This document shows, one piece after another, positions 41,448 through 50,842 of a DNA stretch of 64,000 bases. The translations under genes and the position numbers were made by a program. Numbering within the stretch: the first letter of the stretch is position 1; every line of letters begins with the position of its first letter. The stretch is from Terribacillus saccharophilus (GTDB taxonomy: Bacteria; Bacillota; Bacilli; Bacillales; Amphibacillaceae): positions 29,366-93,365 of the forward strand of contig FOCD01000006.1 in assembly GCA_900110015.1 (NCBI GenBank). The letters run 5' to 3'. The notes beneath the pieces were generated by a model. That model was not told the origin of the DNA. It did no database searches and saw nothing but the letters and a program-made list of their open reading frames with translations.

Positions 41448-43133
41448 CTACAATTGACTTAATTTCACTACTTCTTGTAGATACTTCTGCATATTTGGAT
41501 GTGTTGCGTAAACATAACAACCATTTATACCTCGAGAAAGCAACACGTAGTAGATGTGTTTTATATAAGTCTTTAATTCTTCATTGTTTACATCTGTACC
41601 TTTGATTGGTAGTCCATTACGATCCTTATATTTTTCAGGATAGACTATGATATTAGCTTTATTTAAATCGTAACTTCCATCTTCTTCACCAGCATAATCA
41701 CAATCAATTTCTTCTCCAAAAACAACTCCTATATAATTTAGATCAGCACCTTGAGTTGTATGGATACACCCTATCTCTTCGACACTATTTTTTTGGTTTA
41801 GCCAACCTTTTGTCTTAGAGTTCCACTTATAGCCTTCACCTGTAGTAGGGTCGGTAATGTCATATAGGTCTTTATCCTTTTGTGTAGCCCATTTCCAAGA
41901 ATAACCTGCAACCACTCTACATAATTCGTATTTCTGATTTAGCTTTGTTATAGAATCGTATAATTCTGATATAGAATTCATCACTTTGAAGTCGTAATCA
42001 ATTAACACGTCTTTTTCATAGACTGCAACATCATTTGCAATCTGTAAGTACTTCCTTAACCATGCCAAGTGGTGATTACCGGATTTTAAACGGTACTGCT
42101 TATGTAGAATGTACTTTGTATAATCAGTTATCAGTTGTTTAAAGTGACTAGTATCTATATCGGCCGGACGAATTGTTTGATACTGATCGTAAACAATCGT
42201 TAAATGATAAGAATATCTCGCAATCAACTCTAATTCTGTTGTGTGTCCACCAGGAGTAATCAAATGCTTTAAATCCCGTGCTTGCTTGCTGAAATATTGC
42301 TTTAGACGATGAGCTTCATCAACAAATACGTATTTAAATTTATTCTCTCTGCCCTGTGCCTTCTTAATGAATTGTGAAGGGGATAATACCGTAATACCAT
42401 GTAAGCCAACTTTTCGGACGAGGTCTTTATATGATCCTAATGAATGATTCTGAGGGATTACGAGGGCCACTTCTTCACGATTAAGTCCTTCCCTTTGCTT
42501 ACCGGTTTTCTGATCATAAACAAGTGCGTATAGAATGTTAGTCAGTACTATAGTTTTCCCTGTACCTGGATCTCCTGTAATTAAACTTTGACTTTCAGAT
42601 TTAGTAAGCATTGTATGTAAGGTACCTTGGCAAACTTCAATTTGATTATCTGAGAGTGATTTAAAAGGTGAATATTTATAGATAAACTTATTGTGGATGT
42701 CCTTTAACGGTTCACTAGCAATTCCTTCTTCAATAAGCCTTTCCCATATCTTTATGAAAATGTTATTTACTTCTTCATTTCCATTATAGGAATGAATATT
42801 TTGCCCTTTAATTATGTTTAGTAAATGGTATTTCTCATCAGCCATTAAATGATCGATAAGAAGGGTTTCAATATGTTTGATAGAACTCTCGTTAAACAAT
42901 GTACTTTTAATAATAACGATCTCGGTAAACGTCTTTTTTGGATCCTTTAAATGTGCAGAAAATCGACCGTATACATCTGTAGACTTTCCAACGTAGAGAT
43001 TTTTCTTGTCGCGCTGAATATAGACTACAGGCACATTATCGATATCAAAGTCTTTGATATCGATGTGTTTAAAATCTTCACGAGATTTTTTAACCACTTC
43101 AAATGATGATAGCTTTTTTGGGAATAATATCAA
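41448..43133 (-). CDS. GIY-YIG nuclease fused to DUF2075 helicase
   Basis: 561 residues from a TTG at 43133. Residues 35-60 (VVYIQRDKKNLYVGKSTDVY, GRF) are a GIY-YIG nuclease motif. An SF1-type DUF2075 helicase follows: Walker A GDPGTGKT (187-194), FKYVFVDEAHRL (Walker B), VYDQYQTIRP, and IGCIHTTQGADLNYIGVVFG near the end with YVLLSRGINGCYVYA. Third gene of a minus-strand operon with an HTH-MrcB_N-HNH protein and a MazG-like protein. DUF2075 helicases recur in defence loci; nuclease targets are unknown. Confidence 0.82.
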   Translation of the reverse strand: MILFPKKLSSFEVVKKSREDFKHIDIKDFDIDNVPVVYIQRDKKNLYVGKSTDVYGRFSAHLKDPKKTFTEIVIIKSTLFNESSIKHIETLLIDHLMADEKYHLLNIIKGQNIHSYNGNEEVNNIFIKIWERLIEEGIASEPLKDIHNKFIYKYSPFKSLSDNQIEVCQGTLHTMLTKSESQSLITGDPGTGKTIVLTNILYALVYDQKTGKQREGLNREEVALVIPQNHSLGSYKDLVRKVGLHGITVLSPSQFIKKAQGRENKFKYVFVDEAHRLKQYFSKQARDLKHLITPGGHTTELELIARYSYHLTIVYDQYQTIRPADIDTSHFKQLITDYTKYILHKQYRLKSGNHHLAWLRKYLQIANDVAVYEKDVLIDYDFKVMNSISELYDSITKLNQKYELCRVVAGYSWKWATQKDKDLYDITDPTTGEGYKWNSKTKGWLNQKNSVEEIGCIHTTQGADLNYIGVVFGEEIDCDYAGEEDGSYDLNKANIIVYPEKYKDRNGLPIKGTDVNNEELKTYIKHIYYVLLSRGINGCYVYATHPNMQKYLQEVVKLSQL

Positions 43134-43201
43134 TTAAATACCACTCTTTCGCAACCTCTTTTAAATAATAGGCTTTATAAGTTCAGACCTTTGATAGGCC
43201 T

Positions 43202-43531
43202 TTACAATTCAGTATACTTTGTTTTATTACCAAAAGATTTATCTACTGGATACTTTTTGTCATTTATCAACAACTTTGAACGAACTGCTTCTTCTAGATC
43301 GATATCCAACCGGTCGCAAAAGAGAAGCAAATACATCATTACATCTGCAACTTCTTGTTTGATTTCCTCCATTTTAGTTTCGGATGCTTCTTCACTTGTC
43401 TTCCATTGGAAATTTTCCAATAATTCAGCTGCTTCTAGATTTAATGACAGGGCTAAGTCCTTTGCATTATGAAACTGTCCCCAATCCCTTTCATCTCGAA
43501 AACGTAATACAGCTTTTTTTAGATCTTCCAT
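43202..43531 (-). CDS. MazG-like nucleotide pyrophosphohydrolase
   Basis: 109 residues, ATG at 43531 behind GAGAGGGG. Contains the metal-binding motif LEAAELLENFQW (ExxE) and EEIKQEVADVMMYLLLFCDR (EVADV), typical of the all-alpha NTP-PPase superfamily. It would hydrolyse NTPs or dNTPs to NMP and pyrophosphate. It lies between the HTH-MrcB_N-HNH gene and the GIY-YIG helicase gene, suggesting a nucleotide-based step in one system. Confidence 0.85.
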   Translation of the reverse strand: MEDLKKAVLRFRDERDWGQFHNAKDLALSLNLEAAELLENFQWKTSEEASETKMEEIKQEVADVMMYLLLFCDRLDIDLEEAVRSKLLINDKKYPVDKSFGNKTKYTEL

Positions 43532-43556
43532 TTGTTAAACCCCTCTCAATCTTTTC

Positions 43557-44951
43557 TCAGCCTTTTATACCATACATGTTGCGTAGCTCTTTAAATCCTA
43601 TCTCAATACCTATTGCCTCTAATCTATCTCGTCTGTCATAGAAGAGTTTTCTTAATATGATTTCTTTTTCATCATCTGTACCATGGTGAATCTGTCTATG
43701 ACATGTTGGGCATAAAGCTAATAGCTGCGCTTCTCTATCCAATTTAACATCAAACTCTCCCTGATATTTCATTGGTACTAAGTGATGCATTTCTAAGTAC
43801 CTCTTCCCAGTAACTTTAGAGGTAAATGAAGTATGCGATTCATCTAAGGCACACTTATATTTGGATAAGCGAAGCGCTCTTGCTGCTACTCGAGCATCTC
43901 TTGGCCAACGCTGTCTTCTAGACCTGTCTAAAACCGGGTCGGGTCTCGGCAACGACTCATTGTCTGCCTCTATTGCCTCTTCAGTTTCATCTAACGTACT
44001 ATCAAGCGCTAATTGTACGTTGTCTTGATAAACCTCTTCTTGTTCCAGATCCTCTTCTAAATAGTGGCCATCTTCGCTTAGTAATAAGTAGTCATTAAAT
44101 TCATCTACAGATCTTCCACCCATCATGTATTCGATTTCCTTGTAGGAAGTCAGCAATTCTTTCAGATCATTTATGAGCTCTGTTGAACTTGGTAAGTTAT
44201 CAGCTTCATAGAGGCGACCAATGATGTGGCCGTTTTCGTACCCTTTTGCTAAGTCCCCTCGCCCTTCTAAATTGATCTCAGCTGTAGTCATATTGGCTGG
44301 TACGGTATTCAACTTTCTTTGTATGATGTTTGCGGTCGCTTGTATTTTCTCACGTCCCAGTTTGCCCATGTACTTTCTGAGAAAGTAAGTCCACCCCTGA
44401 TTCAAGGATATATAGACCCCACTCATATCTGCTTTAAACAAGTAAACTATGTAGTAACCACTCGTAGCTGTTGTGGTAATATCTCTAATAAAAATTGAAA
44501 CCCATGGTATCTCTGCCCATCTTCCCTGTCCAACTGATCCCGTTACAAAAAAACGATGTTCATCTAAGTCAGCATCTTCAACTAATACATCTTTTATTAC
44601 ATTTCGAACATAATTACCTATTTCGTGATCCTTAAGCATTTCATATTTTGCTTCTTGGTATGTATCTAGGACATGTTTTAGAGTTGCCTGGATATCTAGT
44701 TTATTTTCTTTTTTGTGATGTTCATTTTCTACTGGATTAGTGGTCCGATTAAGCATTGTATCAATCGATACATCAAAATAATCTGCCACCGATACCAAAA
44801 AGGTACTATCAACCTTTTGATCTCCACTTTCCATCTTTGAAAGGGACGTAAAAGGTACATCTAACTTTTCTGCTAATGATCGTAAGGTAAGTCCTCTAGA
44901 TTCTCTATATGAACGTATTACAGTTCCGACAGACTCTCTAGTTATTGCCAT
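43557..44951 (-). CDS. HTH-MrcB_N-HNH fusion protein (type IV restriction-like)
   Basis: 464 residues from the ATG at 44951, eight bases after GAGG. Three parts: an XRE HTH (VIRSYRESRGLTLRSLAEKL, FTSLSKMESGDQKVD; residues 8-70), a DUF3578/MrcB_N domain (FFVTGSVGQGRWAEIPWVSI, GVYISLNQGWTYF; about 135-300), and an HNH nuclease (CALDESH, YLEMHHLVPMKY, LCPTCHRQIHHG; about 385-445). MrcB_N-HNH proteins are modification-dependent nucleases. An N-terminal XRE domain on such an enzyme is unusual and suggests that it regulates its own operon. Confidence 0.8.
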   Translation of the reverse strand: MAITRESVGTVIRSYRESRGLTLRSLAEKLDVPFTSLSKMESGDQKVDSTFLVSVADYFDVSIDTMLNRTTNPVENEHHKKENKLDIQATLKHVLDTYQEAKYEMLKDHEIGNYVRNVIKDVLVEDADLDEHRFFVTGSVGQGRWAEIPWVSIFIRDITTTATSGYYIVYLFKADMSGVYISLNQGWTYFLRKYMGKLGREKIQATANIIQRKLNTVPANMTTAEINLEGRGDLAKGYENGHIIGRLYEADNLPSSTELINDLKELLTSYKEIEYMMGGRSVDEFNDYLLLSEDGHYLEEDLEQEEVYQDNVQLALDSTLDETEEAIEADNESLPRPDPVLDRSRRQRWPRDARVAARALRLSKYKCALDESHTSFTSKVTGKRYLEMHHLVPMKYQGEFDVKLDREAQLLALCPTCHRQIHHGTDDEKEIILRKLFYDRRDRLEAIGIEIGFKELRNMYGIKG

Positions 44952-44960
44952 GTCATTCAC

Positions 44961-45172
44961 CTCAATTAGTTTTTTGTTATAACTAACATATCAGATGAAT
45001 CAACAAATCACAACATAAGATTTTCTTATTTGGAAACAAATATATATTATGATATAGTAGAGAAAGAAATTCCTCTAACGGATATTTTTGTAATATTAAA
45101 ATAAATCTTTAATGATACCTAAGTATAATATAGTAAAATATAATAGGTACATTGGCTGCAAAGGAGCAGAAA
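44961..45172. promoter_or_regulatory. Divergent promoter region of two defence genes
   Basis: AT-rich gap between the HTH-MrcB_N-HNH gene (minus) and AbiH-like gene (plus). AAAGGAGC at 45160-45167 is the AbiH ribosome site. I see no clear operator. Confidence 0.35.
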
Positions 45173-46195
45173 ATGAATATAACATTTCTAATTGGTAATG
45201 GGTTTGATTTACAAGCAGGTATGAAAACTAGTTTTGTGAATTTTTATGACTATCTTCAAGAAAATGAATTATGGGAGGAGATTGGCCCTCCACTCTCAGA
45301 CAACATTAAAAGAGATATTGAGAGTTGGGCTGATTTTGAATTTTCTTTAGGAGAATTAACATATAATGACGAAGTATTAAGTGATCCTGAGCAACTTTTT
45401 AATTCCTTAGATAATTTCAAAGCAGTATTTGCAGATTATCTAATTAATGAAGAAAAGAGAATAAATCTTGACTTTGAATCTCAAGCTATAAGAGAAAATA
45501 TCACTTTAACTTTAGACAATTTTTACTCTGAACTGCAATTTAATGAGAAAACTGCATTTAAAAGCAGATTAACACCTGGGCAATCTTGGTATTATAATTT
45601 TATTACCTTCAATTATACAAGCCTTTTTACTAGGTGCTATCAAACATTATCAGATAATTTCTCTATACATACACATGGGAATGGGACGTACTTTAATACT
45701 AAGCGTGAATTTATAGATATACACGGTACTTACCATCAACACATGTTACTTGGTGTTAACGATGACACGCAGTTTAATAGTGAACTACAAGAAATAAATG
45801 ATGAGAGTTCTTCTGTCCTGGTAAAAGACATTACAAATGTAGAGCTTAGAAATGGAAAAAGAGAAAGAGCAGCTCGTGTAATAAGGGATAGTAACGTTAT
45901 TTGTATATATGGTATGTCATTAGGCGTAACTGATAAACTATGGTGGCAAATGATTGGAAGTAGATTGTTGAAAGATAGAAGCACACAACTGATCATCTTT
46001 GCTTACGAAGGTGTCGAAAGAGGGACATCTTCTAGGAGTTCCATTCAGAGGAGAAAGAAATGGGAAAGTAAATTCCTTAATTATATGGATATATCAGAGG
46101 ATGAGAGAGAAGACTTATTAAGTCGAATTTATATATGTATAGATTCGAAGCAAATGTTTAGATTACCTGAGACAGTAGAGGCTATCTTAGACTAA
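45173..46195 (+). CDS. AbiH-like abortive-infection protein
   Basis: 340 residues from the ATG at 45173, preceded by AAAGGAGC. The start NITFLIGNGFDLQAGMKTSF is the hallmark of AbiH-family proteins; NFITFNYTSLF and SIHTHGNGTY follow, and NVICIYGMSLGVTDKLWWQM near residue 250 is also conserved. AbiH halts phage development in lactococci by an unknown mechanism. Single gene, convergent with the DUF559 gene. Confidence 0.85.
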   Translation: MNITFLIGNGFDLQAGMKTSFVNFYDYLQENELWEEIGPPLSDNIKRDIESWADFEFSLGELTYNDEVLSDPEQLFNSLDNFKAVFADYLINEEKRINLDFESQAIRENITLTLDNFYSELQFNEKTAFKSRLTPGQSWYYNFITFNYTSLFTRCYQTLSDNFSIHTHGNGTYFNTKREFIDIHGTYHQHMLLGVNDDTQFNSELQEINDESSSVLVKDITNVELRNGKRERAARVIRDSNVICIYGMSLGVTDKLWWQMIGSRLLKDRSTQLIIFAYEGVERGTSSRSSIQRRKKWESKFLNYMDISEDEREDLLSRIYICIDSKQMFRLPETVEAILD

Positions 46196-46313
46196 AATAA
46201 ATCACCGCAGAACATATACGTTGATCAACGTGTCGTTTCTGATACTAGCAGTAGCAGACAGATACTAAATACAAAACTGCTAATCAAATGGAATTGAAAA
46301 TATCTATTTAAAA

Positions 46314-46339
46314 AGGAAAGGTATTTAGTTACCTTTCCT
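46314..46339. terminator. Shared terminator of convergent genes
   Basis: AGGAAAGGTA / TACCTTTCCT with 6-base loop. Confidence 0.65.
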
Positions 46340-46363
46340 ATTAATTATTTATATAGTGTGGAA

Positions 46364-46945
46364 TTAGTTAAATGCCCTATTGTCCTCCTCTATTCTCTTG
46401 TTCCAGTATTCGCTTATTCCTGTTGCCTCTTGTATTATATCGCTAATTTCTATAACGCATTTTGTTGGAGCATTCCATATTTCAGAACCAGTGAATCTAA
46501 TCACTCTATAACCGATAGATGCTAATTCTCGGTCTCTGGACTTATCTCTAGCTGCTTGTTCCTTTGTCTTTTCATGAAAATCATGACCGTCACATTCAAT
46601 TGCGAAGTGATAATTCTTTTCATCCACCTGACAAGTAATAAGGAAATCTACCCGATATGTTTTATGTTTTACTACTACTTCTTCTTGAAGTTTGTAGATC
46701 AAATTCGAATTTTCCGATAGATAAAGAAGCTCATTGATTAATTCTGTACATAATTCACTCAAATGGATGTGTAATAATTGCTCAATTGGTGATTCACATT
46801 TATCTATCCGACTTACTCTATTGTATAAGTAAAGGTCTAGCATAGAGTCTATTTCATCTTTTATTCTTTTATCCAGACCATCATATTTCTGCTTAGCTTC
46901 GCTTATAAGAGATTTGAAATGATCCTTGTTACTTTGAATCGTCAT
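46364..46945 (-). CDS. DUF559-type endonuclease-fold protein
   Basis: 193 residues from the ATG at 46945, nine bases after AAAGGAG. Residues about 95-175: YRVDFLITCQVDEKNYHFAI-ECDG, then KEQAARDKSRDRELASIGYR and VIRFTGSEIWN. This D...ExD/K core with the 'RD..L...G..V.RF...E' tail is the DUF559 (Vsr-like) fold. An ESPIEQLLHIHL block precedes it. Likely a nuclease acting on DNA or RNA; the role in the island is inferred. Confidence 0.75.
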   Translation of the reverse strand: MTIQSNKDHFKSLISEAKQKYDGLDKRIKDEIDSMLDLYLYNRVSRIDKCESPIEQLLHIHLSELCTELINELLYLSENSNLIYKLQEEVVVKHKTYRVDFLITCQVDEKNYHFAIECDGHDFHEKTKEQAARDKSRDRELASIGYRVIRFTGSEIWNAPTKCVIEISDIIQEATGISEYWNKRIEEDNRAFN

Positions 46946-47127
46946 TAATTGTTTCTCCTTTCGAGCATTGTATAGATGCTCAAGCACTTGTCACCACGAT
47001 TTTCTTTCTCGTAATATGTCCTTATTATGTCAACCAGATTGTTGTTACTGTATGGGATGGCTGTTTAAAGTGTAATAGTATGCTTTAAATGATTGCTAAT
47101 TTAAAGACTTATTATATTATTGTGTTC

Positions 47128-48336
47128 TTATTTATTTCGAAACCAACCTCGAGGTAATTTTTCAATGTGCCTTTTTAATTCATCATAAGTTTTATAATCA
47201 TTACTAACCACTATCTTCCATACCTCTATGGAGTTATTCATACCGACTTTTTTGCTAATAATTTCACTAAATAAATGTAATTGTTCTTTATGCTTTAAAT
47301 TAATACTTACTTTCAACAACTCTACCAATTCTCTATAGCTGATAGGGCTATTTAACCTACTTATTTCTTTCATTTTTTCTAGCTGAGCTTCATATTCCGT
47401 TTTTCTTTGTTTTAAATTTTTAAGAAAAAACGTACGTTGTTCCTCTTCAATCACCGAATCGCTTAGCTTAAATCCATTATCAATAACAAGCGCATCAGAA
47501 AAAGCTAACTCGTACCCATCACCTAGCAAGAAAGAGCGAAGTGGCTTCTCAATTCTATCTTTTAGGAAGTGCTGCACTTTCACCACTATTCTTTCAGGAT
47601 TATTGTAAATGTAAAAAAGGCTTTTAATATCAATGTCACCACTGAACGAAGTTTTGTAATTAAAGTATTTAAAGAAGTTTTTGTCCTCGAGTTCTCTAGA
47701 AATAAGATCTGTCCACTTTTTGTCCTCTTCGGTTTTTGAAGCAATTGAGAGTTCGGCGTCCCATAACATGAGACTATTTTTGTCTTTCTCAATGGCTTGT
47801 TCTTTTTTTTCTATAAACCAGATGGTTTCAAGGCCTTGTTCATTTAGATAGCTATTACGTTTCTTAATATGCATAGCCAGTTTAATATCTTCTGTGGGGC
47901 TTACATTAGTAATTACACACAAAGCTAATTCTTTGTCTGGCAATTTTACATAGATGTCAGGGTATTCTGCCCAGTTAGGTTTTTCTTTATATCCTAGATT
48001 CACGTGCATATTGTCATATATTTTGCTTTTTGTATTTAATTCGTCCAGAATGATATCGATTAATACTCCGTGGAGTTTCGTTTCTCTTTCTGTCTGCTTT
48101 GTATATTTTTTTTCGGCCTTATCGATTAATATAGATTCCTCACATGTTTCTGAATGTAGATGGGAAAAATGAAGCCCTCTCTTTTGTCCATGTCTAACTA
48201 TCAATAGCGCTTCACAGTAAGGGCAAACATATGTTTCCTTTTTTGCAAGCTTTCTGTAGGTGGTTATTTCTTCATCTGAGGCGTTATATGGCAATTTAAC
48301 TAGTTGTTTATCCAATACATGCAGTGCTTCTCTCAT
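47128..48336 (-). CDS. CoiA-like competence/nuclease protein
   Basis: 402 residues, ATG at 48336 behind GGGAG. CPYC ... GQKRGLHFSHLHSETC (residues 38-65) is the CoiA N-terminal zinc-binding pattern, and a nuclease-like region follows (VLIDIILDELNTKSKIYDNM, AEYPDIYVKLPDKELALCVI, ETIWFIEKKE). CoiA-like proteins have a PD-(D/E)xK-type domain and are linked to processing of incoming ssDNA. On a plasmid it could act on transferred or phage DNA. Confidence 0.75.
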   Translation of the reverse strand: MREALHVLDKQLVKLPYNASDEEITTYRKLAKKETYVCPYCEALLIVRHGQKRGLHFSHLHSETCEESILIDKAEKKYTKQTERETKLHGVLIDIILDELNTKSKIYDNMHVNLGYKEKPNWAEYPDIYVKLPDKELALCVITNVSPTEDIKLAMHIKKRNSYLNEQGLETIWFIEKKEQAIEKDKNSLMLWDAELSIASKTEEDKKWTDLISRELEDKNFFKYFNYKTSFSGDIDIKSLFYIYNNPERIVVKVQHFLKDRIEKPLRSFLLGDGYELAFSDALVIDNGFKLSDSVIEEEQRTFFLKNLKQRKTEYEAQLEKMKEISRLNSPISYRELVELLKVSINLKHKEQLHLFSEIISKKVGMNNSIEVWKIVVSNDYKTYDELKRHIEKLPRGWFRNK

Positions 48337-48519
48337 CTAATCACTCCCGAACTGTAATTGTTATTTTAATTATATAGTTACAAATCTGTAAAATAAATCT
48401 ATTTCTACAGGCCGAATTACACTAATAGCTTTAGAGGTGGTTTTGCTCTATATTATAAACAATGAGAGCCGTTATATATATCTAATCTGTCGTATAATGG
48501 TGAAAAGGGGTAATGTTAC

Positions 48520-49140
48520 GTGGAAGAAGATATTTGGCTAGACAGATATGCAAGTAGAATTGATTTAAGTACTTATTTGACTCACTTAGTAAAACCAAAG
48601 TTTGATGAAGACGGTTATTTAGAATCAAATATTGTAAAAGTGTTACAGAGTATTCTTGAATCAAGGACCATTATCGGAAGTACAACTAAAAGTGGTTTCA
48701 TAGTTGGAACAAAACGGGCCGTTTGTTTTCAAGATGCACCTTTACTTAGCGTCTTTCAAAATGTATTACATGAAAAAAGAAATAGAGAGCAACTGGGTAA
48801 TAAAACAAGATATGTCCCAACTGGATTAGCATTTAAAAAGAAAAAGATTTATCAGGCGGGTGGTAGACCAGTCATATACGAACAAACAAAAAAAGCAAAG
48901 GAAATGCTACCACAAGATGAATGGTGGAGAATAGTAAATTTCGATCTCAATAGTGATAATATTATAGATTGGACTCATGAAAGAGAATGGCGTGTTCCAG
49001 GTGATTTTCAATTTGAATTAGAAGACGTGATTTTGATTGTTCCCAAATACAGCGCCTATCGATTATTGTTCGAAAGATTCGATGATTCAGTGCTAAAAAG
49101 TCTAGGAGGTATTACAGTCTTGGGACCTTTTATTTATTAA
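48520..49140 (+). CDS. AbiGi/DUF2971-like protein
   Basis: 206 residues from a GTG at 48520 with AAAAGGGG upstream. IDLSTYLTHLVKPKFDEDGY, VLQSILESRTIIGST, RAVCFQDAPL and DWTHEREWRVPGDF match the AbiGi/DUF2971-type pattern ('..L.HFT ... L..IL..G.I ... CFT..P ... .EREWR'), a fold related to DarT-type ADP-ribosyltransferases. I see no AbiGii-like partner next to it. Assignment by eye only. Confidence 0.55.
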   Translation: MEEDIWLDRYASRIDLSTYLTHLVKPKFDEDGYLESNIVKVLQSILESRTIIGSTTKSGFIVGTKRAVCFQDAPLLSVFQNVLHEKRNREQLGNKTRYVPTGLAFKKKKIYQAGGRPVIYEQTKKAKEMLPQDEWWRIVNFDLNSDNIIDWTHEREWRVPGDFQFELEDVILIVPKYSAYRLLFERFDDSVLKSLGGITVLGPFIY

Positions 49141-49540
49141 ACAGGTATTTTACAGGAATTTCTTATGAAATGTTTCTCAAAGTTAAACTCTTATTGAGGT
49201 TTTTCATATTCCTTTGATAGTAAATACCCTTAAATTTACCACCCCTTCTACGTATTCTGTCATGATAAAAAAATATGACTAAAGGATATCCTTATAAAGT
49301 TGGTGACAGGGATCAACAAAATAATTCAGTCGGTTCAATTATTTGTAGAAACTTGAGTTTGTCTACCGATAGTGAATCTTACTATAATATTATCCTGACC
49401 ATAACTACATAGGGAAAGCATTTATGTGATATGAGAAAAGTGTTAAGCAGATGAAAGAGAGCTGCGATACCGTTCTCAGATTATACGAAATATTTTACAA
49501 AGAAGCTTTTGTATGAGTACATTCAAAATCAGTTTCAAAT

Positions 49541-49576
49541 GAGAACAACCACAGCTATTTAGGCGTGGTTGTTTTC
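49541..49576 (+). terminator. Hairpin terminator
   Basis: ACAACCAC / GTGGTTGT stem followed by TTTTC. Confidence 0.5.
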
Positions 49577-49677
49577 ATTTTATAAGTAAGTTGTTGTCTA
49601 TAAGTACATACCATGAAGGACCTGGTTACGTGAAACTCACAAAAAAGGAGCTTCCTTGTGTTGCTAGAAAGCTCTGT

Positions 49678-49706
49678 AAGGTAATTTTGCATTCTAAAAT
49701 TACCTT
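49678..49706. terminator. Hairpin upstream of REase gene
   Basis: AAGGTAATTTT / AAAATTACCTT, perfect 11-bp stem. Confidence 0.45.
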
Positions 49707-49827
49707 ATTTATTGCGCATATTCAATGCAAGCTGTAGGACCATCCGGATAAGAATGGATAACCAATTGCATCCAATCCGATGTTTATACTTTTAAATGCT
49801 ATAATTTATGAAAAAAGGAGGGTTAGA

Positions 49828-50739
49828 ATGAGTAAAGAAATGGACACTATTTATAACGAATATATTGTAGAGGAAAAATTAAAGCAAGGTACAAAGTACG
49901 AAAAAATTGCAGCAGTAGTATATAAAATACTAAACCAGAATGATGTTGTTATTCATGATTTAACCCTTCATGGAGATGGAAAGAAAACAGGACATCAAAT
50001 AGATGTTACAGTTCAAAAACCAGGCTCAAATATATCCAAGCGTATCTTAATAGAATGTAAAGACTATGATACAAAAGTTGGGATAAGTATAGTAAGGGAT
50101 TTCTTTGGTGCAATTCATCAAATTAACCCTAATGAAGCTTTTGTTGTTACCACTCAGGGATATACAAAAGGTGCTAGAACTTTCGCAGAAGACGAAGGAA
50201 TAAAATTAGCTATACTTAGAGGTTTTAAAGAAGAGGACTGGGAAGGTCGAATAAGAGCTGTACATATAAAAGGTACGATTATCTCAATGAACCCACCTAC
50301 AATAACTTGGGTTGCAGCTGGTGAACAGGATTTGAAAAATTTTCAGGATAGTGCTAATGATGATGTTAATAAAACTCAAAACACAAGCACAAGGGAAACA
50401 TTCTTTTATGATCAAGCAGGTAACCCTCAAGAGAATTTACAAACTGTTTTTAGGCCTATATTTAATAGTCTTCCAAGAGATCCGAATTCTCCAACTACTG
50501 GTCGATATGAATTTGAGACAATCAAATATGTTAAACTGGCAGGTGTATTAGTTAGAGTCAGAGGATTTGATTATGAATTTACAAGTAGTCAAAGTCTAAT
50601 TGAAACAGTTGTTGATCAAGGAAGTAAAGTTGCCTTATTGGTATTTAAAGTTCTTGATGAGGAATTAGACCAAATTATTTTTGATCAGGATTTAGATAAA
50701 TGGACTTTTAATGATGATGGTGAAGTCATTTCAAAGTAA
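49828..50739 (+). CDS. Mrr-like restriction endonuclease
   Basis: 303 residues from the ATG at 49828, behind AAAAAAGGAGGG. N-terminal nuclease domain: GTKYEKIAAVVYKILNQN, GHQIDVTVQ and ILIECKDYDTKVG (D...ExK), then VRDFFGAIHQINPNEAFVVT, the Mrr/NERD-type layout. A beta-rich C-terminal domain of about 150 residues is unassigned. It is followed after 103 bases by the HEPN-like gene on the same strand, forming a possible two-gene unit. Confidence 0.75.
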   Translation: MSKEMDTIYNEYIVEEKLKQGTKYEKIAAVVYKILNQNDVVIHDLTLHGDGKKTGHQIDVTVQKPGSNISKRILIECKDYDTKVGISIVRDFFGAIHQINPNEAFVVTTQGYTKGARTFAEDEGIKLAILRGFKEEDWEGRIRAVHIKGTIISMNPPTITWVAAGEQDLKNFQDSANDDVNKTQNTSTRETFFYDQAGNPQENLQTVFRPIFNSLPRDPNSPTTGRYEFETIKYVKLAGVLVRVRGFDYEFTSSQSLIETVVDQGSKVALLVFKVLDEELDQIIFDQDLDKWTFNDDGEVISK

Positions 50740-50842
50740 ACAAATTCAGATACCTTATAACAGATGATATATTACTAAATACAATCGTTTATAGAATTAT
50801 TAAGTGATTATTTCGTATTATATTTCGAAGGAGTGATATAAA

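Larger units (their letters stand above)
49141..49827. other. 690-bp spacer
   Basis: No gene supported; a 45-codon frame at about 49274 lacks a ribosome site. Two hairpins: GAGAACAACCAC / GTGGTTGTTTTC (49541-49576) and AAGGTAATTTT / AAAATTACCTT (49678-49706). Confidence 0.4.

Noticed and set aside
49274..49411. 45-codon plus-strand frame
   Set aside because: No ribosome site and no coding-like context; lies in a gap with hairpins.
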